Positions 7,245 to 10,242 of a DNA stretch of 10,242 nucleotides are shown piece by piece. Numbering within the stretch: position 1 is the stretch's first letter; the number at the start of each line of letters is the position of its first letter. The stretch comes from Planoprotostelium fungivorum (lineage: Eukaryota; Evosea; Variosea; Cavosteliida; Cavosteliaceae), in NCBI GenBank assembly GCA_003024175.1, contig MDYQ01000196.1, forward strand, positions 64,001-74,242, written 5' to 3'. The notes under the pieces were generated by a model. That model worked only from the letters and a program-made list of their open reading frames with translations. It did no database searches and was not told where the DNA came from. The translations under genes and the position numbers were made by a program.

Positions 7245-8621
7245 ATGAACACAAAGCTCGCTCTCTTACTCTGCGTTTTCGCCGCTTTCGTCGCTGCAGA
7301 CCTCTCCGGATCAGCCCAGGTCACGGCCAACGGCAACGCCGCTTCCGCCCCTCTGACGGGCGACGTTATCCTCGCTCCCCTGCTTCCTACTCTGTCTGTG
7401 ACCTCCAATGCCACTGGAACCGTCACTTTCTCCCTGAAGACAGTCAACCTCTTCACCATCATCAGCAACACCGCCAATGGTTTCACCTTCTCTGGAGGTA
7501 TCTCCTTCGATGCGTCAGGAAACTCCAACGGAGCCTCTGGATCTGCCGGTGTCTTTGCTAATGCTGGCTTCGCCGGAGGTGTCACTGGTATCTTGAACAT
7601 CGCCGCCAACCTCCTTGCTCTCCAGCTCGATGTCTCCTTCAAGGATAGTAACGGAAACAATGCCGCCGCTCAACTGACCGTCTCTGGAACATTCGCCAAG
7701 TTGGCCGCCAACGGCAACTTGCAGGTCGGACTGTTCGCCAGCTCTTCTGACAGCGTCTCCTCTGGTGGCTCTTCTGCTAGCACCTCTAGCTCTGCTACTG
7801 TGGCCGGAGCCGTGCCCTACAGCATCAACACTGACGGCAGCTACAGCTACACCGTCATCGTTCCCGCTCAGACGACCACTTTCCTCATCAAGCCATTCGA
7901 CGCCACTCAGGCCAAGTCTTCCAACAACGGAGCCACCGCCGCTTCTTCCGGCTCTTCCTCTTTCTCTACCTCTGGCTTCATCCCCGTCGCCCTCGGCTAC
8001 GACTTCAACCTGCAGGGAGGACAGCAGTACGCCTTTGGAAACAACATCCAGGTGACACCCTCTGCCTCTTCTGGCTCAGCTGGTACCCTGAAGGTCCAGT
8101 TCAACGGCTTCTTGAACGGAGCTTCCACCACCGGCAACACAGGCTCCACCTCTAGCCAGTCTAAGCCACCCAACTCTGCCAGCGCCAGCACTGGCTCCAA
8201 CCTCTTCTTCAACGGCTACTACCAGTTCACTGGCAGCAGCAATGCCAACAACGTCATCCAGTTCTCTGCCCCTGCCAGCAACACGAACCTCTTCACTAAC
8301 TCGACTACATCTACCTCTGGCAGCAACAGCACTAGCACTAGCGCGAGCGCCTCCGTCAACTCTGTTGGACAGGCCGTTGCCGCTGGTCAAGCCAAGCTCT
8401 CTTGGTACAAGTCCACTGCCTCTGGATCTGCCGAGGCCGGTGCTACCTGGTTCAGACAGGCCTCCACCTCTACGTACAGCGCCAGTGCTGGACTGAAGGT
8501 GTACGCCTCGGTCAGCAGCTACTCTCAGTGGACTGTTGCCTCTTCCAACGGAGCTGCCACCGCTCTGCAGTACGCTATCGGCACTCTGCTCCTGTCCGCT
8601 CTGTTGGTCATCTCCTTTTAA
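7245..8621 (+). CDS. Array copy 2: secreted, probably GPI-anchored Ser/Ala-rich protein
   Basis: Intronless frame of 458 residues, paralogous to copy 1 along its length. Signal peptide at residues 1-18 (MNTKLALLLCVFAAFVAA, cut before D19). The mature part has no cysteine. LSVTSNATGTVTFSL aligns with the early block of copy 1, followed by SGGISFDASGN and VSGTFAKLAANG. The linker is serine-rich. The core at residues 245-272 is identical to copy 1 in protein and DNA. A serine/asparagine-rich stretch (STTSTSGSNSTSTSASAS) comes before the WYKSTASG...GLKVYASVSSYSQWTVA module. The last 18 residues (LQYAIGTLLLSALLVISF) are a GPI-type tail. The start at 7245 was chosen over an in-frame ATG at 7188 because the signal peptide begins here and the start MN.K aligns with copy 3. 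Codons are C-biased as in copy 1. Function unknown; a surface or matrix protein is inferred. Confidence 0.88.
   Translation: MNTKLALLLCVFAAFVAADLSGSAQVTANGNAASAPLTGDVILAPLLPTLSVTSNATGTVTFSLKTVNLFTIISNTANGFTFSGGISFDASGNSNGASGSAGVFANAGFAGGVTGILNIAANLLALQLDVSFKDSNGNNAAAQLTVSGTFAKLAANGNLQVGLFASSSDSVSSGGSSASTSSSATVAGAVPYSINTDGSYSYTVIVPAQTTTFLIKPFDATQAKSSNNGATAASSGSSSFSTSGFIPVALGYDFNLQGGQQYAFGNNIQVTPSASSGSAGTLKVQFNGFLNGASTTGNTGSTSSQSKPPNSASASTGSNLFFNGYYQFTGSSNANNVIQFSAPASNTNLFTNSTTSTSGSNSTSTSASASVNSVGQAVAAGQAKLSWYKSTASGSAEAGATWFRQASTSTYSASAGLKVYASVSSYSQWTVASSNGAATALQYAIGTLLLSALLVISF
7976..8060 (+). repeat. 85-nt tract identical to array copy 1
   Basis: Partner of 5087-5171. The base before it (g here, c in copy 1) and the codons after it differ, so the identity stops sharply on both sides. 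Confidence 0.95.
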
Positions 8622-8627
8622 GAGATG

Positions 8628-8633
8628 AATAAA
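8628..8633 (+). terminator. AATAAA poly(A) signal of copy 2
   Basis: Canonical AATAAA beginning seven bases after the TAA stop at 8619-8621, which implies a very short 3' UTR. Confidence 0.65.
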
Positions 8634-9490
8634 ACTTGTAACCGTGTAGATGCTTCGATTCGTTTCTGTGATGTTGGGCGGTGATGACAATCATCGTGGG
8701 TGAATGATGAAGAGACGAAGAGTACAGAGGAGACGAAGAGACGAGATGATGGTGCATGAGATCGTCGATGCAAGAGGTCTCTTTCATGATCTTTATGCGA
8801 GAGGAGACAATTGAAAGACTGAACGTCATTGGTGTAGTCCTGATGGAGGAAAGTGGTGAGATTGTTCGTGTTGGGTGATCACGGTGAAGATGATGGTGAT
8901 GATGGGTTTCAGGATATCCCACCCATCTGACAGCGTCGATGAAGGCATTGAGTAAAGTTTTACCTTCGAATATTCGGCTGCAGGCGGGAGATGACGAGAA
9001 ATACACTGTAAGGCCGTGATGGTGCATCGTCTCTCACTTCTCTCGTGCACATCATCGGATCCAATCTTCAACTCGTTGTCATGATGACTCTCACAGACTT
9101 ACCACCATGCGTAATCGTCTGTTACTTCACAGTTGAGAACGTTGCGACTCTCAATATCACAGACGAAGCAGGATGACATTCCTGTTTGGATGATTACTCA
9201 AGGAAATGTAAGACAAAGATCTTCGTCAAAATATATAGAAGACATCCTCCCACCTCACATGGATTTGACCTGAATGCCTGAGAATCGATGTCTTTCTGAG
9301 ATGTGGATTCCCACTGACGTTCTGTTTACGTTGTAAAGGCAACGCCAATTAGGGCAATCTGTCTCAAACATTCTTCTTACCATTTCGATGTTTTAAAACC
9401 CGAGAGTGAAGTCGAAGGACTCATCATCTGTTGAATCGTCACCTCGATTGAGGTCTATTCCGTTATCGATGCTCTATCATCCGCAACATC
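8634..9490. other. Spacer between array copies 2 and 3, no firm gene
   Basis: About 850 bases, with ATGATG-rich stretches to about 8910, as after copy 1. On the minus strand between about 9180 and 8620 a spliced reading can be forced (ATG at about 9176, donor GTAAGT near 9100, later frames with LLNAFIDAVRW). The joins are ambiguous and the product is mostly low-complexity, so I do not call a gene. Nothing else is supported. Confidence 0.5.
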
Positions 9491-9509
9491 AGCCGATCGA
9501 CAATCGGTT
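9491..9509 (+). promoter_or_regulatory. Degenerate CCGAT/ATCGG inverted repeat before array copy 3
   Basis: AGCCGAT and ATCGGTT flank a five-base centre and pair at six of seven positions. It resembles the GCCGATA...TATCGGC repeats before copies 1 and 2 but is tighter and lacks the final A/T of each arm. It lies about 285 bases before the ATG. Confidence 0.35.
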
Positions 9510-9698
9510 CGATGATGTGTTCGTTGTTTGCGGAACAGATAAAATTTAAATGCCTCCATGGAGCATCACACATCTCAACGAGACAGCTGATTTGCCCTGG
9601 TCCACACCATGTCGAAATCGGATACAGAACCCGTGTCACTGACAGATCCCGGTTCTCCTTCTACAGATATGTTAATCCCATCGCCTTTACCGCACGTA

Positions 9699-9715
9699 CC
9701 TCGTTAGTTAGCGTG
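9699..9715 (+). promoter_or_regulatory. 17-nt motif CCTCGTTAGTTAGCGTG before array copy 3
   Basis: It matches the reverse complement of 4305-4321 before copy 1 at 16 of 17 positions. It lies 79 bases before the start codon; the copy 1 version lies 53 bases before its own. Two promoters of one gene family sharing it suggests a factor site that works in both orientations. Confidence 0.5.
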
Positions 9716-9774
9716 TGGTGTGGAGAAGCTGCTTGCGTCATACAGGCATTCGAAATCATCCCCTGCAATCTCAC

Positions 9775-9785
9775 TTTCAGGCAGC
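9775..9785 (+). promoter_or_regulatory. Leader element TTTCAGGCAGC before copy 3
   Basis: Exact match to 7228-7238, nine bases before the ATG (seven in copy 2). It probably is the 3' splice site of a leader intron; a GTACCT at about 9696 is one possible donor. Confidence 0.5.
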
Positions 9786-9793
9786 ACAAAACG

Positions 9794-10242
9794 ATGAACA
9801 TCAAGTCGGCCCTCCTCCTCTTAACCGTCGCAGCTCTCGCAGCTGGTCAGATCCAGGCCTCCGGCAACGTTGCTGCCAACACGGCCACCACCCTGCCATT
9901 CAGTAACACTGGCCTACCCATCTTCAACCCTCTCGTCACTGTTCTTCCCTCTCTGAACGTGACCTCATCCACCGCTGGAAAGATCACCATCACCATCAAC
10001 ACAGCCAGTGTCAACACCATCTTGACTTCGGCTCAGTCGACCGGTTTCGCTGGTGGATTGAACGTCGATGCCAACGGTAATCTCGGAGGAGTCTTCGCCA
10101 ACGCCGCCTTCACTGGCAGTCTTACCGGTGCCACCAACCTCTTTGGTTCCATCTCGAACGCTCTGTCCTCCCTCTCACTGGCCATCACATTCACCGATGG
10201 AAACAACAACCCCGCCGCCACAACTCTGACCATCTCCGGATC
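9794..10242 (+). CDS. Array copy 3: secreted protein of the same family, right end beyond window
   Basis: Open frame of about 149 residues with no stop, running off the right edge. Signal peptide MNIKSALLLLTVAALAAG, cut near Q19. The next part aligns with copies 1 and 2: VLPSLNVTSSTAGKITITI (compare LPSVDITSNVSGSITVTL), GFAGGLNVDANGNLGGVFANAAF (compare SGGLNLNANNAGVFADASF), FGSISNAL as in copy 1, and LTISGS. The part visible has no cysteine and the same C-ending codon bias. The conserved core, the WTVA module and the tail would lie to the right. Start set by the signal peptide and by alignment with copy 2 (ATGAAC in both). Confidence 0.85.
   Translation, partial: MNIKSALLLLTVAALAAGQIQASGNVAANTATTLPFSNTGLPIFNPLVTVLPSLNVTSSTAGKITITINTASVNTILTSAQSTGFAGGLNVDANGNLGGVFANAAFTGSLTGATNLFGSISNALSSLSLAITFTDGNNNPAATTLTISG

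Noticed and set aside
7181-8690. Long minus-strand frames opposite array copy 2 (and similar ones opposite copy 1)
   Set aside because: They mirror the strongly C-biased codons of the sense genes, which removes antisense stops; their products are low-complexity and lack signals.
8608-9176. Possible spliced minus-strand gene between copies 2 and 3
   Set aside because: An ATG and one good donor exist, but the best acceptors give early stops or low-complexity His/Ser-rich ends, and I recognise no domain. RNA reads would decide.
1-10242. tRNA, rRNA, CRISPR array or transposon
   Set aside because: I found no B-box plus acceptor stem pairing, no regularly spaced repeats, no terminal inverted repeats with target duplication and no transposase or reverse transcriptase frame.

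Overview
The window looks like nuclear DNA of a compact, intron-dense eukaryote. Two left-hand genes can only be read after removing many GT..AG introns of about 39-73 nt, short poly(A)-type signals follow several genes, and no bacterial operon features are seen. The RWD/CHY protein type is best known from fungi. The short introns and the secreted Ser/Thr/Ala/Gly/Asn-rich proteins would also suit an amoebozoan such as a protosteloid amoeba. The species cannot be fixed from sequence alone, and all exon models here were spliced by hand.

Left part, 1-3.35 kb: two divergent conserved genes. On the minus strand (2034 down to the window edge) is a gene of at least twelve exons for an RRM-like + RWD + zinc-cysteine protein, matching the fungal CHY zinc-finger family; its C-terminus, where the CHY finger should be, lies outside the window. 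About 390 bases away, on the plus strand (2426-3348), is a five-exon gene for a THEM6-like hot-dog thioesterase-family protein with a hydrophobic N-terminus. An intronless ORF of 81 codons (3587-3832) follows and is not recognised.

Right part, 4.0-10.24 kb: a tandem array of three paralogous plus-strand genes (4374-5705, 7245-8621, and 9794 running off the right edge). They encode secreted, nearly cysteine-free, Ser/Thr/Ala/Gly/Asn-rich proteins of about 450 residues with a signal peptide. The two complete copies end in a hydrophobic tail typical of GPI-anchor signals. Their coding parts are intronless and strongly C-biased at third positions, unlike the intron-rich neighbours. I recognise no named domain, so this is the best candidate for an undescribed family.

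The array shows signs of shared evolution and control. An 85-base tract is identical, including silent sites, between the first two copies while flanking codons have diverged, as expected from gene conversion. An inverted repeat GCCGATA...TATCGGC lies 200-250 bases upstream of copies 1 and 2, with a degenerate form before copy 3. A 17-base motif lies before copies 1 and 3 in opposite orientations, and a shared TTTCAGGCAGC leader precedes the start codons of copies 2 and 3. The spacers (5.7-7.0 and 8.65-9.5 kb) are rich in ATGATG/CATCAT and hold no gene I can support.
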